DNA of 37,003 nt from Ruminococcaceae bacterium YRB3002. GTDB lineage: Bacteria; Bacillota; Clostridia; Saccharofermentanales; Saccharofermentanaceae. Position 1 is the first letter of the stretch. The number at the start of each line of letters is the position of its first letter. Both the position numbers and the translations under genes were made by a program. The stretch spans positions 1-37,003 of the forward strand of contig FMTG01000028.1 in assembly GCA_900099715.1 (NCBI GenBank), given 5' to 3'. This document shows positions 23,874 through 32,721 of this stretch, in pieces. Below the pieces are notes generated by a model that saw only the letters and a list, made by a program, of their open reading frames with translations, was not told the origin of the DNA and made no database searches.

Positions 23874-26396
23874 TTAAGCCTTCTCTTTCTTGAAGTATTT
23901 GTTCTCAAAATTGAATACGGTAAGAGGACGGCTGAAAAAATAACCCTGGAAGATATCTGCCCCGTATTCGCGGATCATGTTGACCTGATTCTCGTTCTCG
24001 ACGCCTTCCACGACGACTTTCTTGTTCATGGAATGGACGAGAGTCGTGATGGAAGAGATAAACGACTGATTGAACTTATCGGTCTCGACGTCATCTACGA
24101 ATGTCTTGTCGATCTTGATCTCATCAACAGGAAGCTCTTTGAGATAATTGAAAGAAGAATACCCCGTTCCGAAATCATCCAGCGCCACCCTGACATTCTC
24201 AGTCCTCAGCTTGATGAGGTTACGCTTGCTCATTGCCAGATTCTTCATGAGGGACGTCTCCGTGATCTCCACAAGGATGTTGGCCGCAGGCAGATCATAC
24301 TTCTTCAGCATCGCCAGCACCTTGTCTGCAAAGTCACGTTTGACGAGGTCATCTGCAGTTACATTGATATGCACATAGAACGACTTGGGTGCTCCGTTGT
24401 TGATCCAGGTGGCACACTGGGATATGGCCTGTTCCAGTATCCATGTACCCACTATCTCCATCTGATCCGTCGATTCCAGAGCACCGACAACTCTCTCAGG
24501 ATTGACGATATCACCGGAATCAGATACCCACCTCAGAAGAGCTTCGGCACCGTCCAGCTTTCCTGTCTTGGCATCGATCAGCGGCTGATAGTGGAGCTGG
24601 AAACTCTCCATGTTGTTACGTATGGACTGGAGTATCTGGAGCTCGAAGTCGAGCCTCTCCTTAAGCTCTCTCTTGTCTGTCGGAGAATAGATCGCATACT
24701 TGGCATTCTTATCCTTCTTTACCTTGTGAAGCGCTATCTCCGCATTGACGAGGAGTTCATCTATAGTGGAACCGCTGTAAGGATAGATGGAAGCGGACAG
24801 ACCCAGACTGACAAAGAACGAACCGAATCCGGTATCGATAGGTTCAGTCGTCATATCGGTCAGCATATCCATATAGTCGCTGACCGTCCTTCTCGTGGCA
24901 TGAGGCCACATGATAACGAAAATATCCACACCGCTGTGGTAGAGCTTTGCACCTTCCGGGAGGTTGGCACTCAGTATATTGGCGAGACCAATAAGGATCT
25001 CATTGCCCGCAGATCTTCCGTACCTGTCGTTGAAGCTGTGGAAACCGTTGACATCACACATCACTATGGCAGCCGACAGGAGGTTCTTGTTGCGTATCAT
25101 CTCCTTCGCATCGATCAGGAGCCTGTTCCTCATGGGAAGCCCGGTAAGCTCATTGAGGGAATCAGTCTTCTCCACATTCTCCCTCGTCTCGTTCATGGAT
25201 GTCATGTCGAAGAGCGTACCTACACAGATCTGATCATGTGTACCTTCGTCGATATACGTCTTGCCGCGGCAGGCTATCCACATGACCTTTCCGTTCTGAT
25301 TCCTGATCCTCACCTCGAAAGCATATCTGTCCAGATTACCGTCGAACACCTGATTGATCACGGCAACAAACCTGCTCTGGTCGTCAGGGATGACCTTGGA
25401 CGCGATGGGTTCCACACAGTCATCCGTATATTCCAGCTTGGCCTCCTCGAACAACTCGCGGATATTCTCGGAGAACTTAAGCACTTTACGCTTGATATCA
25501 TACTGGAATGTGATCGCTTCGGTACCTTCGATGATATTCCGTCTCATCTGTTCCTTGCGGATGAATTCCGTTACTTCCGTAAACGATCCGGACAGGAACC
25601 TCTTGTCATGCGTGTCATTCTCCCTGCCCTGCCGGTCTTCAGGAGCCAAGCCCGTATCAGAATCCGAGAGACCGTTGCACTTCAGGTAGATCTTGCCCCT
25701 GGCAGGAGACAGCACGGTAAGTACCGATTCCTCGGGAAGAGTATGCTCATGCATGAATTTCTCGAAGATCCCCTTGAGCTTGTCGTAATCTTCCGGAGGC
25801 AGGAATTCGGCGATCCTCTCGGTACAGTTCTCCATCTTCCATGAGGGCAGCGCGAAATCGTTAACGAACTTGTCGTTGACGTACAATACGTTCTCCGCGA
25901 AATCCATCATGAAGAAATACTCATTGAGCGTGCCCGAGAACAGCTGCCTTGCACATCTCTCCATCTTGCTGGCGGGCTTATCGATCAGGAGACCTACAGG
26001 ATACTTGTTGCCCTCGTTATTGCAGAGGCGCATGACCATAGTAACCTTCTCAGTGTCGTACGCACCGAATCTTAATGTAAAATCTATCTGCGCATTGCTG
26101 ACGGCACCGTTGATAAGGTCCTTGAGAGCGATATCCAGCTGGGATTTAACATATGGCCTGTCTTCATCGACCACGTACTGAAGAAATGCGTCAGGCACAA
26201 CGCCCTCCGAGACGCTCTGCCCCAGGATCTGCTTCATTCCGTCAGTAAAGAATAATCTCTTCTCTCTGGGATTATAGATAAAACCACCCAACATAAACGG
26301 AGACATGAGGGACATAAATTCCTCCATGTGGGTCTTTCCAAAGATCCTGAGCATATCGTCTCTGCTCACGAAAAAATCCATACTATGTTCAGCCAC
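23874..26396 (-). CDS. PAS-degenerate GGDEF-EAL protein, likely c-di-GMP phosphodiesterase
   Basis: The 840-residue protein has PAS-like sensing domains (about 20-410), a GGDEF domain (about 420-570) and an EAL domain (about 590-835). The GGDEF signature is degenerate (SGVDIF near 490), so diguanylate cyclase activity is improbable and the domain may bind nucleotide as an allosteric site. The EAL half keeps its catalytic residues: EALLRW (about 615), DDFGTGYSS (about 742), EIKIDKTFV and VVEGVEN, plus QGYFFSRP. It should hydrolyse c-di-GMP to pGpG. No membrane helix is seen. It starts with GTG at 26396, ten bases after AGGAG; ATG 26381 lies too far away. The promoter overlaps a palindrome at 26432-26453. 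Confidence 0.9.
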   Translation of the reverse strand: MAEHSMDFFVSRDDMLRIFGKTHMEEFMSLMSPFMLGGFIYNPREKRLFFTDGMKQILGQSVSEGVVPDAFLQYVVDEDRPYVKSQLDIALKDLINGAVSNAQIDFTLRFGAYDTEKVTMVMRLCNNEGNKYPVGLLIDKPASKMERCARQLFSGTLNEYFFMMDFAENVLYVNDKFVNDFALPSWKMENCTERIAEFLPPEDYDKLKGIFEKFMHEHTLPEESVLTVLSPARGKIYLKCNGLSDSDTGLAPEDRQGRENDTHDKRFLSGSFTEVTEFIRKEQMRRNIIEGTEAITFQYDIKRKVLKFSENIRELFEEAKLEYTDDCVEPIASKVIPDDQSRFVAVINQVFDGNLDRYAFEVRIRNQNGKVMWIACRGKTYIDEGTHDQICVGTLFDMTSMNETRENVEKTDSLNELTGLPMRNRLLIDAKEMIRNKNLLSAAIVMCDVNGFHSFNDRYGRSAGNEILIGLANILSANLPEGAKLYHSGVDIFVIMWPHATRRTVSDYMDMLTDMTTEPIDTGFGSFFVSLGLSASIYPYSGSTIDELLVNAEIALHKVKKDKNAKYAIYSPTDKRELKERLDFELQILQSIRNNMESFQLHYQPLIDAKTGKLDGAEALLRWVSDSGDIVNPERVVGALESTDQMEIVGTWILEQAISQCATWINNGAPKSFYVHINVTADDLVKRDFADKVLAMLKKYDLPAANILVEITETSLMKNLAMSKRNLIKLRTENVRVALDDFGTGYSSFNYLKELPVDEIKIDKTFVDDVETDKFNQSFISSITTLVHSMNKKVVVEGVENENQVNMIREYGADIFQGYFFSRPLTVFNFENKYFKKEKA

Positions 26397-26424
26397 GCTA
26401 AATAATCTCCTGAAAGAGTGGTTC

Positions 26425-26453
26425 TATATAATTGTAACAGATTTATGTTACAA
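26425..26453 (-). promoter_or_regulatory. promoter inside a 22-bp palindrome, GGDEF-EAL/tsaE operon
   Basis: TTGTAACA-N6-TGTTACAA (26432-26453) is a perfect 8+8 palindrome. On the minus strand its distal part supplies a TTGTAA -35 (26448-26453), with TATATA as -10 (26425-26430) at 17 bases. A dimeric regulator on this site would overlap the -35 and control the operon. The palindrome is not followed by T residues in either direction and so is not a terminator. Confidence 0.6.
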
Positions 26454-26465
26454 AAATAAGTACTT

Positions 26466-27299
26466 TTAATGCAATTTGGCTATATAGGAGTACAATTCCT
26501 TCTTGCTCCTGCCTGTCAGCGGCGCAAGAAGAGAAGCTATCTCTTTGGTGGATCTGCCCTCCTCCAGATGCTTACGGATAAGCTCGTCCAGCTCCTCATC
26601 AGATATCAGTCCGTCACCTGATCCGCCCTCCTGAGACAGAGGCGACAGGCAGATAACGAACTCTCCTTTGGGAGGAGTCTCAGTAAAGTACCGTTCAGCC
26701 TCAGCAGGAGTCATCCTGAGCACTTCCTCATATTTCTTTGTAAGTTCCCTGCAGAATGCGGCAGGACACTCCCCGAACCCTGCATCCTTGAGTTCTGATA
26801 TAAGCTTCATCAGTCTGTGTGGCGCCTCATATATGACCATCGTTTCGCGGATTCCGCGAAGCGCTTCGATCCGCGCTCTTCTTCCCTTGCCTTCCGACGG
26901 CAGAAAGCCTTCGAAATGATAATATCTCGTATCAAGTCCGCTCAGCACGAGCGCTGTAATAGCCGCAACAGGGCCCGGCACCGCAGAGACTTCGATCCCC
27001 GCCTCTATGCAGAGCTTCACCAGATCTTCCCCGGGATCGCTTATCGAAGGCATGCCTGCATCTGATACCAGGCACACATTCAGGCCTTCTTTTAATCTCT
27101 CGATGATCACAGGTCCCCTTGAAGCCTTGTTATGCTCATGGTAAGAGATGAGCTTACCGGAGATCCCGAGTTCCTTCAGGAGAAGCCCTGTCCTTCTCGT
27201 ATCCTCGCATGCGATAAGATCCGCCTGTCCCAGAACTTCAACAGCACGGGCGGATATATCCTTCATATTACCGATGGGGGTTCCTACCAGATAAAGCAA
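26466..27299 (-). CDS. rsmI: 16S rRNA 2'-O-methyltransferase RsmI
   Basis: RsmI methylates the ribose of C1402 of 16S rRNA. The 277-residue protein has LYLVGTPIGNMKDIS at its start, CEDTRRTGLLL, VCLVSDAGMPSISDPGE and VPGPVAAITALVLSGL, all characteristic of this tetrapyrrole-methylase-like family. The only possible start is TTG at 27299: a TAA stop lies two codons upstream in frame, and AAGGAG precedes it. It overlaps the upstream methyltransferase gene by 16 bases. Confidence 0.95.
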   Translation of the reverse strand: MLYLVGTPIGNMKDISARAVEVLGQADLIACEDTRRTGLLLKELGISGKLISYHEHNKASRGPVIIERLKEGLNVCLVSDAGMPSISDPGEDLVKLCIEAGIEVSAVPGPVAAITALVLSGLDTRYYHFEGFLPSEGKGRRARIEALRGIRETMVIYEAPHRLMKLISELKDAGFGECPAAFCRELTKKYEEVLRMTPAEAERYFTETPPKGEFVICLSPLSQEGGSGDGLISDEELDELIRKHLEEGRSTKEIASLLAPLTGRSKKELYSYIAKLH

Positions 27300-28072
27300 T
27301 CCTTATGTTCTCCTTCGTATATCTCTGTAACCCGCTCAGAATCCAGGATCAGCGGAGGCAGTATCCTCAGCTGTGATCCTGACGACCCTGTCCTCCCGGC
27401 TATGAGAACCGATGTGCATTCGCGGTCCGCCATAGGGTGTATGCACATGAGCCTCACAGGTTTTATATTATACTTCTCCATCAGCGATGTCACCTCGGCC
27501 ATTCTGTCAGCCTTCATCACCATGACCACATGACCGGATGAAGGAATGACTCTTGCCTTCATGACACTTATGAAATCCTCCACGGTTCCGTTCTCCTCGA
27601 ACCTGGCATTGAGCTTCTCCTCCGAAGATCTGTAGGGATCCGTCCTGTCACCTTTTGCGCTGCTGAAGAACGGCGGGTTGGCAAATACCACATCATACTG
27701 CTTCTGTCTGATCTCAATCGGGAGATCCCGGGCGTCACAGTTATATGCCCTTACCCTGTCTTCCACATGATTTGCGGTAATATTGCGCCTTAGCACCTCA
27801 CATGAAGAATCCATTATCTCCACGCAGTCTATCTCACAGTTCGCGAGTCTGGCTGCCACGCACATAGCGGCTCCTCCGCAGCCTGAACCGAGTTCGAGAT
27901 AAGACGTCTTTCTGTACCCGCCCTCTTTGTCACGTCTGGCAAACGAAGCGGCGAACCAGGCCATGAGAACGCTGTCTGTACCGAACCTGAATCCTTTCTT
28001 CTGCTGATACAGGACGAAGTCCCTTCTGCCGATATTGTCGAGTGTCAGTTCCTCACTGCTGATCATCGTCAT
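27284..28072 (-). CDS. tRNA1(Val)-type (TrmN6/YabB-like) methyltransferase
   Basis: The 262-residue protein begins with the conserved QQKKGFRFGTDSVLMAWF segment, followed by SAM motif I LELGSGCGGAAM (about 60) and the catalytic NPPFF motif (about 130) of N6-adenine methyltransferases. It corresponds to YabB of Bacillus, which sits in the same gene order. It is expected to methylate A37 of tRNA-Val, though the target in this clade is not proven. It overlaps ricT by 20 bases; ATG 28072 is the first of two nearby ATGs and has no clear Shine-Dalgarno. Confidence 0.88.
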   Translation of the reverse strand: MTMISSEELTLDNIGRRDFVLYQQKKGFRFGTDSVLMAWFAASFARRDKEGGYRKTSYLELGSGCGGAAMCVAARLANCEIDCVEIMDSSCEVLRRNITANHVEDRVRAYNCDARDLPIEIRQKQYDVVFANPPFFSSAKGDRTDPYRSSEEKLNARFEENGTVEDFISVMKARVIPSSGHVVMVMKADRMAEVTSLMEKYNIKPVRLMCIHPMADRECTSVLIAGRTGSSGSQLRILPPLILDSERVTEIYEGEHKDCFIW

Positions 28073-28886
28073 TCTTGGGATTGAGAGGAGCCAGTTCCTC
28101 CCATTTATATTTCTCTATCTCGGTTGTCTCGTCATTCGTGAACTTAACAGACACCGTTTCAGAGATCAGTTCCACATCGGATACGATGCCGGTACCCAGC
28201 GGAGTCCTGACCTTTTTCCCGACCTTGGGAAGGCGCTTAATAGATTCCTCGTAAGCCTCCTTCTCAAATTGAAGGCAGCACATGAGCCTGCCGCATGCAC
28301 CGTTGAGCTTGCCCGGATTCAGAGCCAGACCCTGATCTCTTGCCATTCTCAGCGTAACCGGCGCGAAATGGTTCAGGAATGTGCAGCAGCACATCTCCCT
28401 TCCGCATATTCCTATGCCTCCGACGAGCTTGGCTTCATCTCTGGAACCTATCTGTCTGAGCTCAATCCTCACCCTGAATTCGGCGGCAAGAACCTTGACC
28501 AGCTCCCTAAAATCGACTCTGTTATCCGCAGTAAAGTAAAATACGATCTTCTTGCCGTCAAAGGCGAAGACGGTATCACAGAGGTTCATATCAAGTCCGA
28601 GATCCTCAATGAATTTCTGGCGCTTGGCAAATGCTTCCTTCTCGTGAACTACTTTCGAGCTGTATATAGCCTTCTCAGCCTCACTGGCCTTGCGGAGAAC
28701 GGGGATGAGATCATCTCCCTCCCTGTCGTCAGGAATAACGTACGGGGGCTCGATCACGTGTGCAATGTCCTCGCCGAGATTGGTATTGACCATGACCATA
28801 TCTCCGATCCCGAGGCTCATTCCGTCACACTTGTATCTGTATACTCTTCCCGCCTCGCGGAATCTGCAGTTAACAACCTTCGTCAT
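28053..28886 (-). CDS. ricT: PSP1 domain protein RicT (YaaT)
   Basis: The 277-residue protein matches the PSP1 family, including RicT, which with RicA and RicF forms an Fe-S complex that controls RNase Y in Bacillus. Conserved Cys clusters are GICGREMCCCTF (about 160) and NGACGRLMCC (about 198), and FDGKKIVFYFTADNRVDFREL precedes them. The C-terminus is extended by a KOW-like segment. It starts in an ATGA overlap with holB. RicA and RicF are not in this window. Confidence 0.93.
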   Translation of the reverse strand: MTKVVNCRFREAGRVYRYKCDGMSLGIGDMVMVNTNLGEDIAHVIEPPYVIPDDREGDDLIPVLRKASEAEKAIYSSKVVHEKEAFAKRQKFIEDLGLDMNLCDTVFAFDGKKIVFYFTADNRVDFRELVKVLAAEFRVRIELRQIGSRDEAKLVGGIGICGREMCCCTFLNHFAPVTLRMARDQGLALNPGKLNGACGRLMCCLQFEKEAYEESIKRLPKVGKKVRTPLGTGIVSDVELISETVSVKFTNDETTEIEKYKWEELAPLNPKNDDDQQ

Positions 28887-29893
28887 TGATTAAGCTCCTT
28901 ATATATCTTGATGATCATGGCTGTCTCGATCGCTTCGTAATTGACATTCACTTTCATGTCACGCACGAAGGAATAGACCGCCTCGATCGCTCTGCCTGTC
29001 TTTTGTGTGGTGATGGATCTGTTGCCGGCAACGTACTTCTCGAGCCTTGCCCTGTCTGTGGAAAATCTTATCCTGTCACAGTCAATATCTACCACAAGCC
29101 TCATGATGTCGCTCAGCACCCACAGCAGCAGCACTGTCGGCTCCATATACCTGTTCTTATAATTGAGGAATATCTCGTCTCCCGCCTTGATCGTATCAGT
29201 GAGGGTTCTTCCTCTCATGCCCAGGACAAGTTCAAGAACGCTTTCCTTAAGTCCGGTAAAGTCCTCGTCCTCACGAAGCTTGACCGCCCTTCCCGGTATT
29301 CCGTCGGCGAAGTCGGCAAGGAGCATGAGCTCATTGTCATCGATATCGGGATATACGCTCCTGATAAACTTCTTTATGTCCTCATCGTCAAGGGGAACAG
29401 TCTTGTACTCGGCAGCTCTTGAAACGATCGTAGGCAGGAGCGTGTCGGTATTGACCGTCTCGATTATGAATATCACATTCTCCGGAGGTTCCTCGATTGA
29501 TTTGAGGAGGGCATTCTGCGCTTCAACGCCAAGGCAGTTGCCGTTTATCTGATATACCTTGTTGCGCGAGAACTGCGGTGCTATCTCATAGTCTGCCACA
29601 ATGGCGCTTCTTATAGTATCTACAGGGATACCGGATGCATTCTTCTCCGGTTCCACCTTAATATAGTCGGGATTCGTCCCGTTGGCGGTAAATATACAGC
29701 ATCTGCATTTACCGCAGGCTCCTTCGGGCGTTGGATCATCACACAGGAACATCGCTGCCATCTCATTGGCGAGCATTGTCTTACCCGATCCGGACGGGCC
29801 TGATATGATATACGTATTTCCACGCTTGTCACAGGCCTCATAAGCCATCCTGGATTTGAGATTATCCTGTCCGATTATCCTGTCAAAACCCAC
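28883..29893 (-). CDS. holB: DNA polymerase III delta-prime subunit
   Basis: This 336-residue clamp-loader component has Walker A GPSGSGKT (about 33-40), a Cys cluster (CGKCRCC, about 60) of the zinc module, QNALLKSIEEPPENVIFI (about 122) and the SRC-like TIVSRA motif (about 153). It loads the beta sliding clamp with the delta and tau subunits. The start is GTG at 29893, directly after the tmk stop, with AAGGAT upstream. Order tmk-holB-ricT-yabB-rsmI is the standard Firmicutes order. Confidence 0.92.
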   Translation of the reverse strand: MGFDRIIGQDNLKSRMAYEACDKRGNTYIISGPSGSGKTMLANEMAAMFLCDDPTPEGACGKCRCCIFTANGTNPDYIKVEPEKNASGIPVDTIRSAIVADYEIAPQFSRNKVYQINGNCLGVEAQNALLKSIEEPPENVIFIIETVNTDTLLPTIVSRAAEYKTVPLDDEDIKKFIRSVYPDIDDNELMLLADFADGIPGRAVKLREDEDFTGLKESVLELVLGMRGRTLTDTIKAGDEIFLNYKNRYMEPTVLLLWVLSDIMRLVVDIDCDRIRFSTDRARLEKYVAGNRSITTQKTGRAIEAVYSFVRDMKVNVNYEAIETAMIIKIYKELNQ

Positions 29894-30532
29894 TCAGCAA
29901 ATCCTTCCGTCCAGCATCTTTCCGACCTTCGCCGCGATCTCCGAAGCTATATCTTCCCTGCTTCCCGATGCATCTATCCTTACCACCCTGTCAGGGAACC
30001 TCTCACACAGCATCAGATACCCTTCCCTTACCTTATCCTGGAAAGATACCCCCAGTGCCTCCATACGGTCCTCAGCCTCACCTCTGATCCCGCGCCTCTC
30101 CAGCGCCTCATACGGATCTATATCCAGCACGAAAGTGACATCCGGGCTTAATCCGGACGTAGCAACAAGGTTAAGCCCGGATACCTTGCTGTCACCTAAC
30201 CCTCTCGCATGGCCCTGATAGGCAAATGTGGAATCGAAAAAACGGTCGCATATAACGACCCGTCCCTCCTCAAGCGAAGGACGTATAACTTCTTCGGTAA
30301 TCTGCGCTCTTGCAGCCTCGAAGAGCAGCAGCTCACAGACGGGTCCCATCCCGTCATTCTTTTTATCCAGAAGGATCTCCCTGATCTTCTCACCGACAAC
30401 AGTGCCGCCGGGTTCCCTGACCATAACGGGACTGATCCCCCGTTCTTCAAGATAAGAGCACAGTCTTCTGATCTGCGTACTCTTGCCGCAGCCGTCGATC
30501 CCTTCAAATGTTATAAATAAGCCTTCCGACAT
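29894..30532 (-). CDS. tmk: thymidylate kinase
   Basis: The enzyme phosphorylates dTMP to dTDP. The 212-residue protein has P-loop FEGIDGCGKSTQIRRL (about 8-23), the DR(Y/F) motif VICDRFFDSTFAYQG (about 92) and EDRMEALG in the lid. Length is normal. It follows the disordered-protein gene after one base and abuts holB. Confidence 0.96.
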   Translation of the reverse strand: MSEGLFITFEGIDGCGKSTQIRRLCSYLEERGISPVMVREPGGTVVGEKIREILLDKKNDGMGPVCELLLFEAARAQITEEVIRPSLEEGRVVICDRFFDSTFAYQGHARGLGDSKVSGLNLVATSGLSPDVTFVLDIDPYEALERRGIRGEAEDRMEALGVSFQDKVREGYLMLCERFPDRVVRIDASGSREDIASEIAAKVGKMLDGRIC

Positions 30533-30533
30533 A

Positions 30534-31016
30534 TCAACCTATCTTAATATTCTTGATATCTGCTATCTCCAGATAGATCTCCTTGGTGATCCTGGCATTA
30601 TCCGCCCTGATATCATCCACTGTCTCTTCAGCCTTTACCTGGAACTTGGCGCTCCTGTCCTTATTGGGCTGACGCTTATCCTTATCTCTGGGTTCCCTGT
30701 TCTCTCTGTTATCTCTGTTGTCCCTGTTCCTGAACTGCTTCTGGGACTGGCCTGAACCTTCGTTCCTGCCGCCGCGTCTGCCCTGACCGTTCTTATTGCC
30801 CTTGGCAGGGCCGTTGCCTGCGGAACCGCTGCCGTCTTTATTGGCGGGATTAGCGGCTGCATTATTGCCGGCATTAGCGTCTGCAGGAGCCTCACCGTCC
30901 CTGTTCTTACGGCTCTTATCGTAGTTCCTGCCGTTATTGTTACGCTTTCTGCCACGGTAGTTATTACGGTTTCCGCCCTTCTTCGGGCCGTTGGTATTGC
31001 TTACGTTCTCAGACAT
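30534..31016 (-). CDS. intrinsically disordered Arg/Asn/Gly-rich protein
   Basis: The 160-residue protein is low complexity over its first 125 residues: Asn, Arg, Gly and Lys with RGRKRNNN, GRRGGRN and RDNRDNRENREPRDKDK-type runs that resemble RGG-box nucleic-acid-binding tails. Only the last 35 residues (from about AEETVDDIRADNARITKEI) look ordered, as an amphipathic helix that may be the functional docking part. I know no family. ATG 31016 is preferred to 31019 because GGAGGT lies five bases upstream of it. It is one base from tmk. RNA or DNA binding is inferred from composition only. Confidence 0.7.
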   Translation of the reverse strand: MSENVSNTNGPKKGGNRNNYRGRKRNNNGRNYDKSRKNRDGEAPADANAGNNAAANPANKDGSGSAGNGPAKGNKNGQGRRGGRNEGSGQSQKQFRNRDNRDNRENREPRDKDKRQPNKDRSAKFQVKAEETVDDIRADNARITKEIYLEIADIKNIKIG

Positions 31017-31066
31017 CATGACCTCCGTCTGTTCTAACTTGAATCCTAATTATAAATAATCCTGAC

Positions 31067-31558
31067 CTAAACTTCAAACCTGCCATCCCTGAACATGCCT
31101 TCCACCCGCTTTACGCTCTTGCCGTCAGGCACTTCACCGTCATACTTTCCGATATCATTCATCGGAACCAGCACGAAAGCCCTCTCCAGGTACCTGGGGT
31201 GCGGCACTGTCAGATCCTCATCATCCACCGTCTCATCACCATATGTGATGATATCCACGTCCATTGTCCGGGGACCCCACCTTATGATGCGCTTCCTGTG
31301 GAGTTTTTGCTCCACTTTCCGAACAGCCTTCAGGAGGTCATGGGGACCAAGTTCCGTTGCTATGAGCAGGCATATATTGTAGAAACAGTCCTGATCTTCA
31401 TACCCCACGGGCTCAGTCTCATAAAGATACGATATCTTCAGTATCTCTATGCCATCCGTATCACCGATGAGCTTTATGGCGCGCTCTATATTGGCGAGTC
31501 TGTCGCCCATATTGCTTCCTATCGACAGGACTGCCTCTGTCTTTGCCTTATCTGCCAC
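31067..31558 (-). CDS. folK: 2-amino-4-hydroxy-6-hydroxymethyldihydropteridine pyrophosphokinase
   Basis: HPPK transfers pyrophosphate from ATP to 6-hydroxymethyl-dihydropterin. The 163-residue protein has LSIGSNMGDR (about 11), the SYLYETEPVGY segment (about 42) and the RWGPRTMDVDII signature (about 92) with its catalytic residues. It begins with GTG at 31558 (GGTGAT seven bases upstream) inside the end of folB. It is last in the folate set. Confidence 0.94.
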   Translation of the reverse strand: MADKAKTEAVLSIGSNMGDRLANIERAIKLIGDTDGIEILKISYLYETEPVGYEDQDCFYNICLLIATELGPHDLLKAVRKVEQKLHRKRIIRWGPRTMDVDIITYGDETVDDEDLTVPHPRYLERAFVLVPMNDIGKYDGEVPDGKSVKRVEGMFRDGRFEV

Positions 31559-31907
31559 GGCTTATCACCGCTTCCATCGTCTCAAACTTCCCGTCTACCG
31601 GACAGTCAGGCTTGGATACAGTTACCGTAACACTTACGGCATCTCTGGCGGTCCTCAGGACATCACCGGCGATCACCCAGGCAAGATGCTCGATAAGATT
31701 ACCGCGGTCCTCCTCCACGATCTTCTTCACTCTGGAATAGACCAGGGAATAATCACAAGTATCGTTGAGGGAGTCTGTCACCCTGCCTCTTATCTGATCG
31801 TAGAATATCTCGCAGGTGACAATGAACTTCTGCCCGTTCTCTTTCTCTTCGGGAAGACATCCGGTGTGGCCAAAGAACTCCATATTTTTGAGTCTGATGA
31901 TATCCAT
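31548..31907 (-). CDS. folB: dihydroneopterin aldolase
   Basis: The 119-residue enzyme splits dihydroneopterin to hydroxymethyl-dihydropterin and glycolaldehyde. Characteristic are FFGHTGCLPEEKENGQKF (about 11-28) and the IEHLAWVIA segment with the catalytic-site Glu (about 73), and a SKPDCPVDG block. The preceding folP stop overlaps the GGGAGG ribosome binding site of folB, so the two are coupled. Confidence 0.93.
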   Translation of the reverse strand: MDIIRLKNMEFFGHTGCLPEEKENGQKFIVTCEIFYDQIRGRVTDSLNDTCDYSLVYSRVKKIVEEDRGNLIEHLAWVIAGDVLRTARDAVSVTVTVSKPDCPVDGKFETMEAVISRGR

Positions 31908-31911
31908 ATTG

Positions 31912-32721
31912 TCACCTCCCGTTTATCCTGTCGTATGTATCGAGCATCGTTCTCAGTTCCCTTATCCTGTGGCTTCGTATTATCGATGCCCCGTTGGCTC
32001 TGGCTGTCAGTGCGAGAGAATCAGATACCAGATCCCTAAGTTCCCCGTCATCACCGTAATCGCACAGGTCCTTCACGATGCGCTTGCGGGACGCGGCATA
32101 GAGGATCTTAAATCTGCCCCCCTGTGAGAGTTCGGAAAGATTCCTTGTCAACTCAACATCCTGCTGTCTCGTCGTTCCGAATCCTATTCCGGGATCGATC
32201 CAGATCCTGTCCTCATTTACGCCTCTGGACAGTGCGGTCTCTATGTTGTCATCTATCTCCCTTGCCGCCCTTGTGATAATATCCCCTTCACACTCTCCGT
32301 TAACACGGCAGTTGAACATTATCACGAGATACGAACCGTTGGCGGCCGCGATATCCGCCATCCCTGAAGACCTGAGGTCGCCCGATATATCGTTCAGGAT
32401 ACTGCATCCGCATTCACAGGCTTTCACGGCAACCGCTGGTTTGGTGGTATCGACTGACATAACAAGTCCGTCGCTTCTGAGCCTCCTGATCACGGGCAGG
32501 ATCCTGGACATCTCCTCCTCGTCATCCACCGGAACATATCCCGGTCTTGTGGATTCACCTCCGATATCGATGATGTCCGCACCGTCCGCAGCCATCCGGA
32601 GGGCATGCTCCACAGCTTTACCGGCATCCATGAACTGTCCGCCGTCAGAGAAAGAATCGGGGGTACAGTTCAATATCCCCATTATCAGTGTCTTACCGTA
32701 TTCCATAACTTCAGGATGCAT
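31912..32721 (-). CDS. folP: dihydropteroate synthase
   Basis: DHPS joins hydroxymethyl-dihydropterin pyrophosphate with p-aminobenzoate; it is the sulfonamide target. The 269-residue protein shows MGILNCTPDSFSDGG (about 13-27), DIIDIGGESTRPGY (about 53), DPGIGFGTT (about 177) and ASRKRIV (about 213). The open frame extends to 32883 but this lies inside folE; ATG 32721 overlaps the folE stop by one base (TGATG) and gives the standard length. No sulfonamide-resistance insertion is seen. Confidence 0.95.
   Translation of the reverse strand: MHPEVMEYGKTLIMGILNCTPDSFSDGGQFMDAGKAVEHALRMAADGADIIDIGGESTRPGYVPVDDEEEMSRILPVIRRLRSDGLVMSVDTTKPAVAVKACECGCSILNDISGDLRSSGMADIAAANGSYLVIMFNCRVNGECEGDIITRAAREIDDNIETALSRGVNEDRIWIDPGIGFGTTRQQDVELTRNLSELSQGGRFKILYAASRKRIVKDLCDYGDDGELRDLVSDSLALTARANGASIIRSHRIRELRTMLDTYDRINGR

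Noticed and set aside
23631-25844. 737-codon open frame antisense to the GGDEF-EAL gene
   Set aside because: It lies wholly opposite strongly recognised coding sequence, shows no family resemblance and no start signal; long antisense frames are common opposite codon-biased genes.
26432-26453. terminator of rsmI
   Set aside because: The palindrome is AT-rich, has no T run on the minus side and contains the -35 of the next operon; an operator is more likely.
28035-28889. 284-codon open frame antisense to ricT
   Set aside because: It is a shadow of the PSP1 gene, which has clear Cys motifs in the other strand.
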